Positions 9,379 to 19,340 of a stretch of DNA of 62,744 nt are shown piece after piece. Under the pieces are notes generated by a model that searched no databases, was not told the origin of the DNA, and saw only the letters and a list, made by a program, of their open reading frames with translations. Each line of letters opens with the position of its first letter. Within the stretch, counting starts at the first letter, position 1. The position numbers were made by a program, and so were the translations under genes. Source of the stretch: Legionellales bacterium (GTDB lineage Bacteria > Pseudomonadota > Gammaproteobacteria > Comchoanobacterales > Comchoanobacteraceae); assembly GCA_018664045.1 (NCBI GenBank), contig JABJPE010000065.1:1-62744 (forward strand), in the 5' to 3' direction.

Positions 9379-9432
9379 GGATTGCGACGTCATTACGCTT
9401 CTCGCAATGACGAGCTAAAGAGCAAGAGTCTA
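9379..9432 (+). repeat. Palindromic dispersed repeat, copy 2
   Basis: The sequence begins GGATTGCGACGTCATTACGC and continues into CTCGCAATGACGAGCTAAAGAGCAAGAG. It has the same ends as the units in the array at the left edge (GATTGCGACGTC to CTCGCAATGACG). The tail (AATGACGAGCT.AAGAGCAAGA) recurs in the copy at 9640. Confidence 0.75.
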
Positions 9433-9514
9433 TAAACGGAAGCAACAACCAACTACAAGCAACAGCCTTAACTCAAATAAAATTGCCAATCTAAATGGAT
9501 AACTGCCCCACTGC

Positions 9515-9575
9515 CGTCATTGCGAGGAGCGTATACCCACCGCAGCGAAGCAAGGATGGTAGTGACGTCGCAATC
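9515..9575 (-). repeat. Palindromic dispersed repeat, copy 3 (inverted)
   Basis: Starts CGTCATTGCGAGGAGCGTAT and ends GACGTCGCAATCC, so it is the same element as the neighbouring copies but in the opposite direction. The interior (CCCACCGCAGCGAAGC) is unlike the other copies. With the copy at 9379 it forms a large inverted pair. Confidence 0.75.
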
Positions 9576-9639
9576 CATCTTTAAAACAGCATCAACAACA
9601 CTAACATGTTTTGAGAAAAAGAATAGCGCAATTGCCACA

Positions 9640-9672
9640 CTCGCTCCTCACAATGACGAGCTGAAGAGCAAG
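9640..9672 (+). repeat. Palindromic dispersed repeat, partial copy 4
   Basis: Only the right half of the element is present: CTCGCTCCTCACAATGACGAG followed by CTGAAGAGCAAGAAC. This tail matches the tail of the copy at 9379 with a few changes, so the two share flanking sequence beyond the core repeat. Confidence 0.65.
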
Positions 9673-9709
9673 AACATCGGTGACTGGATTATGGGTAAAT
9701 AAATTAAGA

Positions 9710-11158
9710 TTACGCAGAAGTCTCTGTACCACCTACGGTAATTTTATCAAGGCGCATTGTTGGCTGACCAACACCCACGGGCACGCTCTGGCCATCTTTG
9801 CCACAAATACCAATGCCTTTGTCTAAAGAAAAATCATTACCAACCATACTAACTTGATGCAGTACACTTGGACCATCACCAATTAAAGTTGCGCCTTTAA
9901 TTGGATGGACAATTTTGCCGTTCTTAATCAAGTAAGCCTCATTTGCGCTAAACACAAACTTTCCTGAAGTTATATCTACTTGACCACCAGAAAAATTCAC
10001 AGCATAAATACCATCATCAACACTAGCTATAATATCAGATGGATCATATGATCCCGGCTCCATAAACGTATTTGTCATCCTCGGCATTGGCGCATATTCA
10101 TATGATTCTCGCCTACCATTGCCAGTACTCTTAGACCCCATCAAACGCGCATTAAGCCTGTCATGCATATAAGCTTTAAGAATGCCGTTTTCAATTAGAA
10201 CCGTACGCTCACCCGGAGTTCCTTCATCATCTATAGTCAAAGATCCACGCCTATCATCAATAGTTGCATCATCAATAACAGTACAAGCACTAGAGGCTAC
10301 CTTTTCCCCAATTCTACCACTAAAAGCAGAAGTTCCTTTGCGATTGAAATCGCCCTCTAAGCCATGCCCAACAGCTTCATGCAACAACACCCCTGGCCAA
10401 CCGGAGCCAAGCACTACCGGCATTTCACCTGCAGGGGCAGGCTTAGCACTAAACTGTAATAACGCTAAATCTACAGCTTCTGCAGCTAGCATATTCAACT
10501 TTTCTGGTGTATTTAGCTTTTCTAAACCAAACCTGCCTCCATAGCTAGCGCTTCCTGAGTTACGATCTTTGCCATCGCAGCAAACTACAGACAACCCTAT
10601 CCGCACCAGTGGCCTTATATCAGCTACTAACTGGCCATCAAAACGCTTGATCAGAACTTGCTCGTATCTAGAGCTTATCGATGCAGTAACCTTTTCTACC
10701 TTTGAGCTATGCGCTCGTGCGAGACGTTCTATCTCATGGAGCATCCCAACTTTAAGCTCATCAGTTATATTACTTAAAGGGTGGTCGCTACCATAATATA
10801 TATTATGTTCGAGGCTACTTATGATTCCAACCTGCTTTCTACCCGAAGCTGCAACATGCATAGAACCAGCAGCAAGAGCCGCCTTTTTCAATGCTGGCAA
10901 GGAAAAGTCCTCACTATATGCATACCCTGTGCCCTGACCTACAACGCAACGAAAACCAGCACCTTGATCCAAACTACACACAATATCTTTAATAATTCCA
11001 TCTTCTAGAAACCAAGATTCATCAGCCACATTTTGAATAAATATGTCTGCATCATCACAATTTTTCACATAGAGCAAAGACAATAAATTGTCTAGATCTG
11101 GGCACCCTAAATCATATGGTTTTATTATATTATCTATTACATTATCAAGTATATTCAT
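9710..11158 (-). CDS. tldD: Metalloprotease TldD
   Basis: TldD subunit of the TldD/TldE (PmbA) zinc peptidase, which degrades unfolded peptides in the cytoplasm and processes peptide substrates such as microcins and the CcdA antitoxin in E. coli. Its 482 residues match E. coli (481). The zinc motif HEAVGH is at 260-265, followed by the conserved GLEGDFNRKGTSAFSG; the C-terminal beta-barrel region ends in MRLDKITVGG. It starts 11 bases after yhdP and is probably read from the mre operon. The partner tldE/pmbA is not in the window. Confidence 0.96.
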   Translation of the reverse strand: MNILDNVIDNIIKPYDLGCPDLDNLLSLLYVKNCDDADIFIQNVADESWFLEDGIIKDIVCSLDQGAGFRCVVGQGTGYAYSEDFSLPALKKAALAAGSMHVAASGRKQVGIISSLEHNIYYGSDHPLSNITDELKVGMLHEIERLARAHSSKVEKVTASISSRYEQVLIKRFDGQLVADIRPLVRIGLSVVCCDGKDRNSGSASYGGRFGLEKLNTPEKLNMLAAEAVDLALLQFSAKPAPAGEMPVVLGSGWPGVLLHEAVGHGLEGDFNRKGTSAFSGRIGEKVASSACTVIDDATIDDRRGSLTIDDEGTPGERTVLIENGILKAYMHDRLNARLMGSKSTGNGRRESYEYAPMPRMTNTFMEPGSYDPSDIIASVDDGIYAVNFSGGQVDITSGKFVFSANEAYLIKNGKIVHPIKGATLIGDGPSVLHQVSMVGNDFSLDKGIGICGKDGQSVPVGVGQPTMRLDKITVGGTETSA

Positions 11159-11169
11159 ATCATATCGTC

Positions 11170-14100
11170 TTATTGGATTAAAATTTCAGCAGGCAAATTA
11201 TCCCTGTCAATCTCAGTAATAACTGGATTAGCCAAACCGCCGGTTATTCTATAGGATTGAAGAGCCATCTCACTAACTGGCTCTTCTATTATTTGACTAG
11301 CAGTCCATGCAATTATTCCAGCAAGCGGACCTCCTGCAAGAGCAGCTATTGTAGGTATTGAAGAAGTTACAATTGGTAATATTGCTAGATATAGATCGTA
11401 ATTATTATTCTTAACATCTATGCTTCCATGTGAATAAACCGTACCCAACCCACCTTTAATCATAATTTTATCAGTTTTAATTTTGCCTCTACCCAAAGTA
11501 AAGTCACCTATTAACTCATCAAAAGGGTAGCTTTCATGACCCAGATCAGAAAAATCGAGTGAAACCTTGTTAAAAAGGCTGTTTAAGCTCAGAAGGTTAA
11601 ACAGCCTACCAAAACCAATACCAGTTTCAGCTGCCTCACCTAAATTATAAATTTTTCCGTCTGTCAAATTAAAGCTAACAATACCACGCATATCTTTCAC
11701 TGATAAATGCTCGATACTGTTTGGCCATGAAAGTTTAAACTTTAATTCACCTAAACCGCCTTTTATACTATCAAAATCCGGGAATACAGAAACTATATCG
11801 CCCAAATCATTACTATCTACGTGACCCTCTAGATATGTTTTAGGTTTAGAGCCTTGCTGCCAATATCCTTTTAGAGAAACTTTATTTTTCTCCCAGCTCA
11901 TACTAATATCATCAATCGCATAACCTGAGTACTTTTCTTTTAAATCAAAATGGACATTGTCATAAATCCTATTTAAGTAACGCATCTCCTTTATTGTTGC
12001 TTGATAATCCATTCCTTTTAATTTATCAATAGAGGCAACTCCATTACCAGCACTATCTATTTCTAATTTGTCTAAATCTAAAGTCAAAAACTTCTTTGGT
12101 TTGAATTTTATTTTGCCAAACACACTATTTGAATTAATATCAATTTTAGCTGAATCACCATCTTTTTTTATTAAAAGTTTAGGCTTGGCTATCTTAAATC
12201 CGTATATGTTTAACTCATCCAGACTTAACTTCATTACGGGAAGTTTAAAGCTGGAATAAGAATCATCAAAAAACTTTTCCCAATCACTATAATTTATACT
12301 AGGCGATTTTAACGTCAACACCTCATCATTACTATTTGTGCTAGCATGCCATGATAAATAAATATTTTTTGCATAATTAATATTAAACTCAGTTAATTTG
12401 TCATCAATGACATCCGCTTTAAATAAAACTGGAGTCTTTTCATCCGAGCTTAATGCTAATGGTGGCGGCATGTCAATGGCTATTTCTCCGCCCTTAGATT
12501 CAGCAATAATTGAGGCTCTAACTCGGTCTTGATCTTCATAAAACCTGATTTTCCCATCTATATACGGCTTGCCTCGAACTATTTTTGCTAAACTTTCAGG
12601 AACATACTTAGGCATAATTGTATCTAGTGCCAACGGCCCATTTAAATTAACAGATAGATCATTAGGGCCAGATTCCAAGCTTATGAACAATTTTGAGTCG
12701 TTTTGGAAGGCAGATAACTTCTTGCCCCACATCTTCTTTGTGTCAAACTCTAACAAACCATTTGCTTTAGAAAAATAAACTTTAAATTTATCAAATTTTA
12801 TATTATCATCATGCAAATTAATTTTGCCATACAATGAGTTCAAATCGACCTTGTCCTTCTTCATGTCTAATTTAAATCCAAGGTCTAAATCGCTACTACC
12901 ATAAAGCTTAGCATCAGAAAAATATTTTCCCACTGTTTTTTTCAATGGGCTATTATCTACAATAGCCAAGCCCTTAGCTAAATCAAAATTTGTTTGGATG
13001 TGTGCCTCTAGAACAGGATTTACAAAGTCTGAAATATGTGCATGGCCAGAGTCAATTTTTTGCCCCATGGTATATGCTTTATCAATATTTAAATTAAAAC
13101 TATTATTGTCTAGTAACAACTTGCCCTTTACTCCATCTAATTCCGGCCAATCTGGAGCATATTTTAATTTAGCATCACTTAGGTCGGAACTGTAGCTATA
13201 TAACAATCCAAACCTTGATAAATTAGTGTCATTTTTAATCTTTACACGACTATATTTCAGCCTGCCCACACCCAGTGATTCTTTTAGATATTTATTTAAA
13301 CCGTTAGGTAGAACGTTAATTGGCAAGAAATTCTTAACGCTAGATAAATCTACAGAATCAGCTGACAGATCAATATCAACCTCAGGATAATGTTGTGGCT
13401 GGAACTTTAGTTCCGCTCTACCAACAACATTTATGCCGCCTGTGTTTAGCCTTATTTTTTCCATACCAAATAACCAGCTATCATTAACTTTAGAGAAAAT
13501 CATTTCCATAGGACTAACTTTAAAAATAATTTTTCTATCTGAAATGCGCCTATCATAAAAACTTACTTTCTCAGAAGAATCAAGGCTGTTAGAAAACAAT
13601 TTGATTTCGCCCTTGTTATCAGCATAAGACACACTTGCATTAACCCCAGAAATTCCAGGAATAAACGAATAACTATTAGTGCGAAAATCAACTAAGTCAA
13701 AATATATGTTTTTTATTTCTTCAAAGCTGTCGCCAGACCACTGCAATACCAAGTCTCTCACCTCTCCTTGAAAAACATTCCTCATCAAAAGACGCATTAT
13801 TTTGTTATTTTTATCAAGCAGATAAGGAGATATCGCGCTTATGTTCTCAACATTAAAATATGTAAGCATTACCTCACTACCGTTCATGCCTTTATTTTTA
13901 ACATTATAATTAAAATCTAGTGATCTAACTTTATTAACCAGCATTTCATTAATCTTGCCATTAAAGTTAAATTTATCGGCCGAATTGATGTAAAAACTAC
14001 TATTCCCTCTAAATCTCTCTAGTTCAATTTCTGCTAATTTTTTGTAGTTAAAACTGGAGCTCACATCATGATTAACATGCAAGGTTAAACCTAAAGACAA

Positions 14101-14877
14101 ATTATAGGTGAAATCAATATCCAGCTTACCTGAAAATTTATTTATAACAGTAGGATTTGGCACAAATTGCAATATATATTTAGGTAAATTGGCATCAATT
14201 TTAATATTGCCTTTTGACGAGTATAAGACTCCGTCTTCTTCTTGTAGAGTAAATTTAGATGAAATATTTAACGGTTTGTTGTCAAAGTGAGTAAACTTAA
14301 AATTCCATTTTTTTTCAAACCCACTGTCTTTGTAATATGCATTTTCTGCTAGCATCCTATGGCTATCAACATTTATGATAACTTTACTAATACATAAATT
14401 ACGGGGAATAACCATTTTTTTTTGTTGCAGATCATAGTTAGATTTTGTTTCAACAAGAATGTCTGATACAACTTTATTTGCATTAAATATTGCCAAATCA
14501 TTTTTTATAAATTTTAAATTTATTTCTTCAATGTTAATATCATTAATTACCCATTTATTAGTTTTCAGTGATTTAAATAAATCAACGCTCATGTTCATAC
14601 CAGATATCTTATTAACATAAGGAATAAGCTTAGGATTTATAGCCTGCAGTTGATTTAACACAAGAAATGGGCGCAAATTAACCCACTCAACTCTTGTGCT
14701 CTTAAGATCAAATCCTCCTGGAAGCTTAGCTATTACCTTAGGCAAAACTATATCATCAGAATAATAGTTAATTACAGGAGTGAATAATTTAAATAAGACA
14801 AGAGAGTAAACAAAAGAGCACAGCACAAATACAACAAGCCATGCCCGCTGAAACAATCTCAACCTAGTGTCCTGCAT
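11170..14877 (-). CDS. yhdP: YhdP, AsmA-like envelope phospholipid transport protein
   Basis: Very large inner-membrane-anchored periplasmic protein of the AsmA/TamB/VPS13-like bridge family, implicated in moving phospholipids to the outer membrane. It is 1235 residues, against 1266 in E. coli. One N-terminal anchor lies at about 10-32 (AWLVVFVLCSFVYSLVLF). Long repeating beta-strand sequence follows (DUF3971/AsmA-like), ending with a conserved hydrophobic segment (SIPTIAALAGGPLAGIIAW) and TEIDRDNLPAEI. Between mreD and yhdP many relatives have maf and rng; here they are missing and only 84 non-coding bases remain. Lys/Asn-rich composition reflects the AT bias. Confidence 0.93.
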   Translation of the reverse strand: MQDTRLRLFQRAWLVVFVLCSFVYSLVLFKLFTPVINYYSDDIVLPKVIAKLPGGFDLKSTRVEWVNLRPFLVLNQLQAINPKLIPYVNKISGMNMSVDLFKSLKTNKWVINDINIEEINLKFIKNDLAIFNANKVVSDILVETKSNYDLQQKKMVIPRNLCISKVIINVDSHRMLAENAYYKDSGFEKKWNFKFTHFDNKPLNISSKFTLQEEDGVLYSSKGNIKIDANLPKYILQFVPNPTVINKFSGKLDIDFTYNLSLGLTLHVNHDVSSSFNYKKLAEIELERFRGNSSFYINSADKFNFNGKINEMLVNKVRSLDFNYNVKNKGMNGSEVMLTYFNVENISAISPYLLDKNNKIMRLLMRNVFQGEVRDLVLQWSGDSFEEIKNIYFDLVDFRTNSYSFIPGISGVNASVSYADNKGEIKLFSNSLDSSEKVSFYDRRISDRKIIFKVSPMEMIFSKVNDSWLFGMEKIRLNTGGINVVGRAELKFQPQHYPEVDIDLSADSVDLSSVKNFLPINVLPNGLNKYLKESLGVGRLKYSRVKIKNDTNLSRFGLLYSYSSDLSDAKLKYAPDWPELDGVKGKLLLDNNSFNLNIDKAYTMGQKIDSGHAHISDFVNPVLEAHIQTNFDLAKGLAIVDNSPLKKTVGKYFSDAKLYGSSDLDLGFKLDMKKDKVDLNSLYGKINLHDDNIKFDKFKVYFSKANGLLEFDTKKMWGKKLSAFQNDSKLFISLESGPNDLSVNLNGPLALDTIMPKYVPESLAKIVRGKPYIDGKIRFYEDQDRVRASIIAESKGGEIAIDMPPPLALSSDEKTPVLFKADVIDDKLTEFNINYAKNIYLSWHASTNSNDEVLTLKSPSINYSDWEKFFDDSYSSFKLPVMKLSLDELNIYGFKIAKPKLLIKKDGDSAKIDINSNSVFGKIKFKPKKFLTLDLDKLEIDSAGNGVASIDKLKGMDYQATIKEMRYLNRIYDNVHFDLKEKYSGYAIDDISMSWEKNKVSLKGYWQQGSKPKTYLEGHVDSNDLGDIVSVFPDFDSIKGGLGELKFKLSWPNSIEHLSVKDMRGIVSFNLTDGKIYNLGEAAETGIGFGRLFNLLSLNSLFNKVSLDFSDLGHESYPFDELIGDFTLGRGKIKTDKIMIKGGLGTVYSHGSIDVKNNNYDLYLAILPIVTSSIPTIAALAGGPLAGIIAWTASQIIEEPVSEMALQSYRITGGLANPVITEIDRDNLPAEILIQ

Positions 14878-14961
14878 TTGCTGCCCTTTTGATCTGAAAA
14901 TTAATATTCGTTTAGCAAATTATAATAAAATAAAAACACACCAAAGTCTATGATATAAATA

Positions 14962-15489
14962 CTATGAAAAAATATTTGTTTTTTTATTATAAGAAGTAGC
15001 CACCATAAACAGAGACCATGACACTATGTTGGCACAATAAGACTTCCAAAACATAGCACCAAAAAAATCTATAGCACCATCTTTATAGAACATATAGAAC
15101 CCAACTTGATAAAATAACAACATTGCCGCCACTAATAACAATAGCTGAAAAGCGCTATACATCACAAGCCTAGAGTGATAGATTTTAATTAATAAACAAG
15201 CGGATACAAACATAAGGGAGATAGATCCAAAATATACTGGGTAACATATATTTGCAAAAGCACCTAAAAGCCAAGCCTTGTAAAGAGTAAAATCATTTTT
15301 AGCTCCATAGATGGATCGGTATAAAAGATACAAAACAAATGGCTCTGGACGCATATATTCAAGTCCTTCTGGCAATTTAGTTAAGGCAAAGTAGAAAAAC
15401 AAAAATATCAACATAACTCTTTTTATAAAAAGAAGGTAAGGGGTTTCATGCATCATATTATAAGAAATCATTTTTTTCCCTTGCTTCAT
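14962..15489 (-). CDS. mreD: Rod shape-determining protein MreD
   Basis: Small polytopic inner-membrane protein of the elongasome that works with MreC, RodA and PBP2. It is 175 residues with about five hydrophobic segments and the family-typical YMRPEPFVLYLLYR after the first segment. Sequence conservation in MreD is low; position directly after mreC settles the call. Its start lies inside the mreC end (32-base overlap), so the two are translationally coupled. The first residues MKQGKKM may not be used; the ATG six codons in (MISYNMMHETPYL) would also serve. Confidence 0.93.
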   Translation of the reverse strand: MKQGKKMISYNMMHETPYLLFIKRVMLIFLFFYFALTKLPEGLEYMRPEPFVLYLLYRSIYGAKNDFTLYKAWLLGAFANICYPVYFGSISLMFVSACLLIKIYHSRLVMYSAFQLLLLVAAMLLFYQVGFYMFYKDGAIDFFGAMFWKSYCANIVSWSLFMVATSYNKKTNIFS

Positions 15490-16252
15490 TAATTAAGTGG
15501 TTATCTGATTGCCATACTAACAGCACTTGACGGGCATTACTAAGGCTAGCTACAGGAGCTACCACAACTTTTATGAAATCGGCTTTTTCTTTATGGGAAA
15601 TGGTTGTGATTGTGCCCACTGGGTAACCTGGCAAATATCTTAGCGCCAAACCAGATGTATATAATTTATCTCCTACTTTAAATTTTGTCGTAGCAGTTGC
15701 ATCTAACAGCTCCAGAGCATCACCATCACCAGACCCTACCGCTATCGCCCTCTCACCATCTGTGTTTTGCACAGGAACATAGCTATCTTTGTCAGTTATT
15801 AGTAAAACGCTGCTTGTATATTTATTCGCAGTAACTACGTGTCCAAGTACCCCATGTGCATCGATAACAGCCTGCCCATCATAAACCTCATCGTTTTGTC
15901 CTTTATTGATTATTACAATCTTTTTTAACAGGCTATTAGATTCAGCTATTATCTCTGCATGAGTAAAGTCAGATTCAATTTTACCCGAAGAACTTAGCAA
16001 TTCTCGTAAAGTCTCATTCTCCTTGCTTGCTGTTTCATACTGGTACATGCGTGCTTTTAAAATTGCATTTTGCGCCAATAACCTGGAGTTTTCTTTTACC
16101 AGTTCTTGTTTAGACAAAATATTAACAGAGCTCTTATAGACTAAACGGTATGGCATATCAATCATATAATACAGCGGGCTTAAGAAGTACTGGACCAATC
16201 CTTGGCTATAGGACAACATCATATCTGAAAATATAAAAACACAACTTAACAC
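15458..16252 (-). CDS. mreC: Rod shape-determining protein MreC
   Basis: Bitopic periplasmic scaffold of the elongasome. From the GTG used here it is 264 residues. The coiled coil at about 45-85 (KQELVKENSRLLAQNAILKARM..) is followed by the two beta-barrel domains (HVVTANKYTSSVLLITDKDSYVPVQ and the YPVGTITTI region). The GTG start has no SD and cuts into the membrane anchor. The same frame stays open upstream to the mreB stop and encodes a typical MreC N-terminus (VLFQNKKTSLVKNWFILT). A GAGGAG within the last codons of mreB is 9 bases from an in-frame ATC at 16310-16312, so the true start is probably a non-standard codon upstream. Confidence 0.93.
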   Translation of the reverse strand: MLSCVFIFSDMMLSYSQGLVQYFLSPLYYMIDMPYRLVYKSSVNILSKQELVKENSRLLAQNAILKARMYQYETASKENETLRELLSSSGKIESDFTHAEIIAESNSLLKKIVIINKGQNDEVYDGQAVIDAHGVLGHVVTANKYTSSVLLITDKDSYVPVQNTDGERAIAVGSGDGDALELLDATATTKFKVGDKLYTSGLALRYLPGYPVGTITTISHKEKADFIKVVVAPVASLSNARQVLLVWQSDNHLINEAREKNDFL

Positions 16253-16318
16253 AGTTAAAATAAACCAATTTTTAACTAGCGATGTTTTTTTATTTTGGAA
16301 CAGAACTGAGATAAGGTC

Positions 16319-17404
<1,086 letters not shown>

Positions 17405-17466
17405 TTATACTAATAAATGCTCTAGCCAATCCATTATTGCTTTTCAAGCCTTAACCTAATTTGTAG

Positions 17467-17497
17467 TTGACAACCACACATGGGATGACATTATAAT
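17467..17497 (+). promoter_or_regulatory. Probable promoter of gatCAB
   Basis: A perfect TTGACA (17467-17472) and a perfect TATAAT (17492-17497) are separated by 19 bases; a TTATAA one base earlier would give 18. The start would fall near 17504, leaving a short leader before the gatC SD. Both hexamers match consensus but the spacing is slightly long. Confidence 0.6.
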
Positions 17498-17525
17498 ACC
17501 TTTTTAACTGTAAATGGAAGATTTT

Positions 17526-17861
17526 ATGCAAGATGATGCTAATAATCCAGAAAAAAAGGTTATTTCAGACGAAGAAATAAAAAAAATAGCACAACTTTCA
17601 ATGCTAAATTTAAACCAAGATGAGCTGGAGATGCTTAAAACAGATTTTGGTAACACACTAAAGCTCTTTGAAACGCTAGAGAAAAAAGATGTAGACAGCG
17701 TCGAGGTTAGCTATGAGTCTAGCAAAATATCACAGCCTAGAAGAAATGATGAAGTTTTACATGATAATAAAACACAAAAACAGCAAAACGCAGATACATC
17801 ACCTTACTTTAACAAAAAAACTGGCTACTTTGATGTGCCTCCAGTTATAGAAACCGAGTAA
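17526..17861 (+). CDS. gatC: Asp-tRNA(Asn)/Glu-tRNA(Gln) amidotransferase subunit C
   Basis: Small stabilising subunit of the GatCAB amidotransferase, which makes Gln-tRNA or Asn-tRNA from mischarged precursors. It shows the family pattern: [21 protein letters not shown] near the N-terminus, SQPRRNDEV in the middle, and a C-terminal [10 protein letters not shown] chose the second ATG (111 residues) because GGAAG sits 5 bases before it; an ATG 12 bases upstream would leave almost no leader after the promoter. First gene of gatC-gatA-gatB. Confidence 0.93.
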   Translation: MQDDANNPEKKVISDEEIKKIAQLSMLNLNQDELEMLKTDFGNTLKLFETLEKKDVDSVEVSYESSKISQPRRNDEVLHDNKTQKQQNADTSPYFNKKTGYFDVPPVIETE

Positions 17862-17865
17862 TAAC

Positions 17866-19329
17866 ATGCTTCATAAACTATCGTTAAAACAGCTACATGA
17901 TGGGCTGAAAAACAAAGATTTTACCAGTAAAGAATTAACGGGTCACTACCTAGATAGAATTGCAAAACATGATGTCAATTTAAATAGCTTTATAAGTGTG
18001 ACATCTGAGCACGCCCTAGCGCAAGCGCAAGAAGCTGACAAAATAATTCAAAGAGGTGAGCAAACTGGCATGTTGACTGGCATACCTATAGCCCAGAAAG
18101 ATATATTCTGCACAAAAGGTATTAAAACGACATGTTGCTCAAAAATTTTGGCAGAATTCACCCCTCCCTACGACGCTACCGTAATTAAGAAATATCAAGA
18201 AAACAACTCCATCATGATTGGGAAAACCAATATGGATGAATTTGCCATGGGTGGGTCCAATGAAAATAGTTACTTTGGTTTGTGCGCCAATCCTTGGGAC
18301 TTAACCCGAGTGCCTGGCGGCTCATCTGGGGGATCAGCATCGGCAGTAGCTGCAAGACTTTGTCCTGGAGCGACTGGAACTGACACCGGCGGATCAATTC
18401 GGCAGCCAGCATCTTTTTGTGGTATAAGTGGCATAAAACCAACATACGGAAGAATTTCAAGATACGGTATGATTGCCTTTGCATCGAGCTTAGACCAAGC
18501 AGGGCCAATGGCTCCTAGCGCTGAAGATTTAGCAATAATGCTACAAGCTATGGCAGGAAAAGATTCCCAGGACATGACCAGTGCCAATATAGAGGTACCA
18601 AATTACCTGTCATACATAAACGAATCTTTAAAGGGTAAAAAAGTTGGCTTACCCAAAGAGTTTTTCCAAGATGGACTAGATGATAAAATAAGATCTAAAA
18701 TTGAAGATGCAATCGAGGTGCTTAAGCAGCAAGGCGTTGAATTTGTAGAAATAAGTCTGCCAAACTCAGTTCTAGCTGTTCCAACATACTATATAATTGG
18801 CCCATGTGAGGCATCTTCTAACTTAGCCAGGTATGATGGTGTCCGCTACGGCTATAGGACAAACAACCCTAAAAACCTTGAAAGCCTCTACAAAGATTCG
18901 AGGGCTGAGGGTTTTGGTGATGAAGTGAAACGAAGAATATTAATAGGAACTTATGCACTATCGAGCGGCTACTATGACGCGTACTACCAAAAAGCACAGA
19001 AAATAAGAAAAGTGATAAAAGAAGATTTTGATAAAGCATTTGAAAAAGTAGATTTGATTTTAGGGCCAACCACACCGAGCTTCGCATATAAAATTGGCGC
19101 CATGACAAAAGACCCAGTAAAAATGTATCTAGGTGATATATTTACTATCCCTGCAAACCTAGCTGGCCTACCTGGAATGTCTATACCTGTAGGATTCAGC
19201 AATAACATGCCAATTGGCATGCAGTTAATCGGAAAAGCCTTTGCTGAGCCAGAAATGCTTAATATGGCTCACATATACCAACAAAACACAGATTGGCATA
19301 CGCAAATACCAGAAAAATATACAACTTAA
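17866..19329 (+). CDS. gatA: Asp-tRNA(Asn)/Glu-tRNA(Gln) amidotransferase subunit A
   Basis: Glutaminase subunit of GatCAB, an amidase-signature enzyme that frees ammonia from glutamine. It is 487 residues. The Ser-cisSer-Lys triad is intact: K78 in [12 protein letters not shown]153 in [14 protein letters not shown], and S177 in [12 protein letters not shown]. It begins 4 bases after gatC. The complete gatCAB set means the cell uses the indirect route for at least one of Gln-tRNA or Asn-tRNA; which synthetase is non-discriminating cannot be seen here. Confidence 0.98.
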   Translation: MLHKLSLKQLHDGLKNKDFTSKELTGHYLDRIAKHDVNLNSFISVTSEHALAQAQEADKIIQRGEQTGMLTGIPIAQKDIFCTKGIKTTCCSKILAEFTPPYDATVIKKYQENNSIMIGKTNMDEFAMGGSNENSYFGLCANPWDLTRVPGGSSGGSASAVAARLCPGATGTDTGGSIRQPASFCGISGIKPTYGRISRYGMIAFASSLDQAGPMAPSAEDLAIMLQAMAGKDSQDMTSANIEVPNYLSYINESLKGKKVGLPKEFFQDGLDDKIRSKIEDAIEVLKQQGVEFVEISLPNSVLAVPTYYIIGPCEASSNLARYDGVRYGYRTNNPKNLESLYKDSRAEGFGDEVKRRILIGTYALSSGYYDAYYQKAQKIRKVIKEDFDKAFEKVDLILGPTTPSFAYKIGAMTKDPVKMYLGDIFTIPANLAGLPGMSIPVGFSNNMPIGMQLIGKAFAEPEMLNMAHIYQQNTDWHTQIPEKYTT

Positions 19330-19340
19330 CGGAGATAACT

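Noticed and set aside
9520..9702. 60-residue plus-strand reading frame in the gap before tldD
   Set aside because: It lies across two palindromic repeat copies, has no SD and no recognisable sequence.
10182..11008. Several frames antisense to tldD
   Set aside because: They are shadows of the strongly conserved TldD frame.
19293..19340. Upstream extension of gatB
   Set aside because: It overlaps gatA; GGAGA and the conserved MPWQPVIGLEVH start lie downstream.
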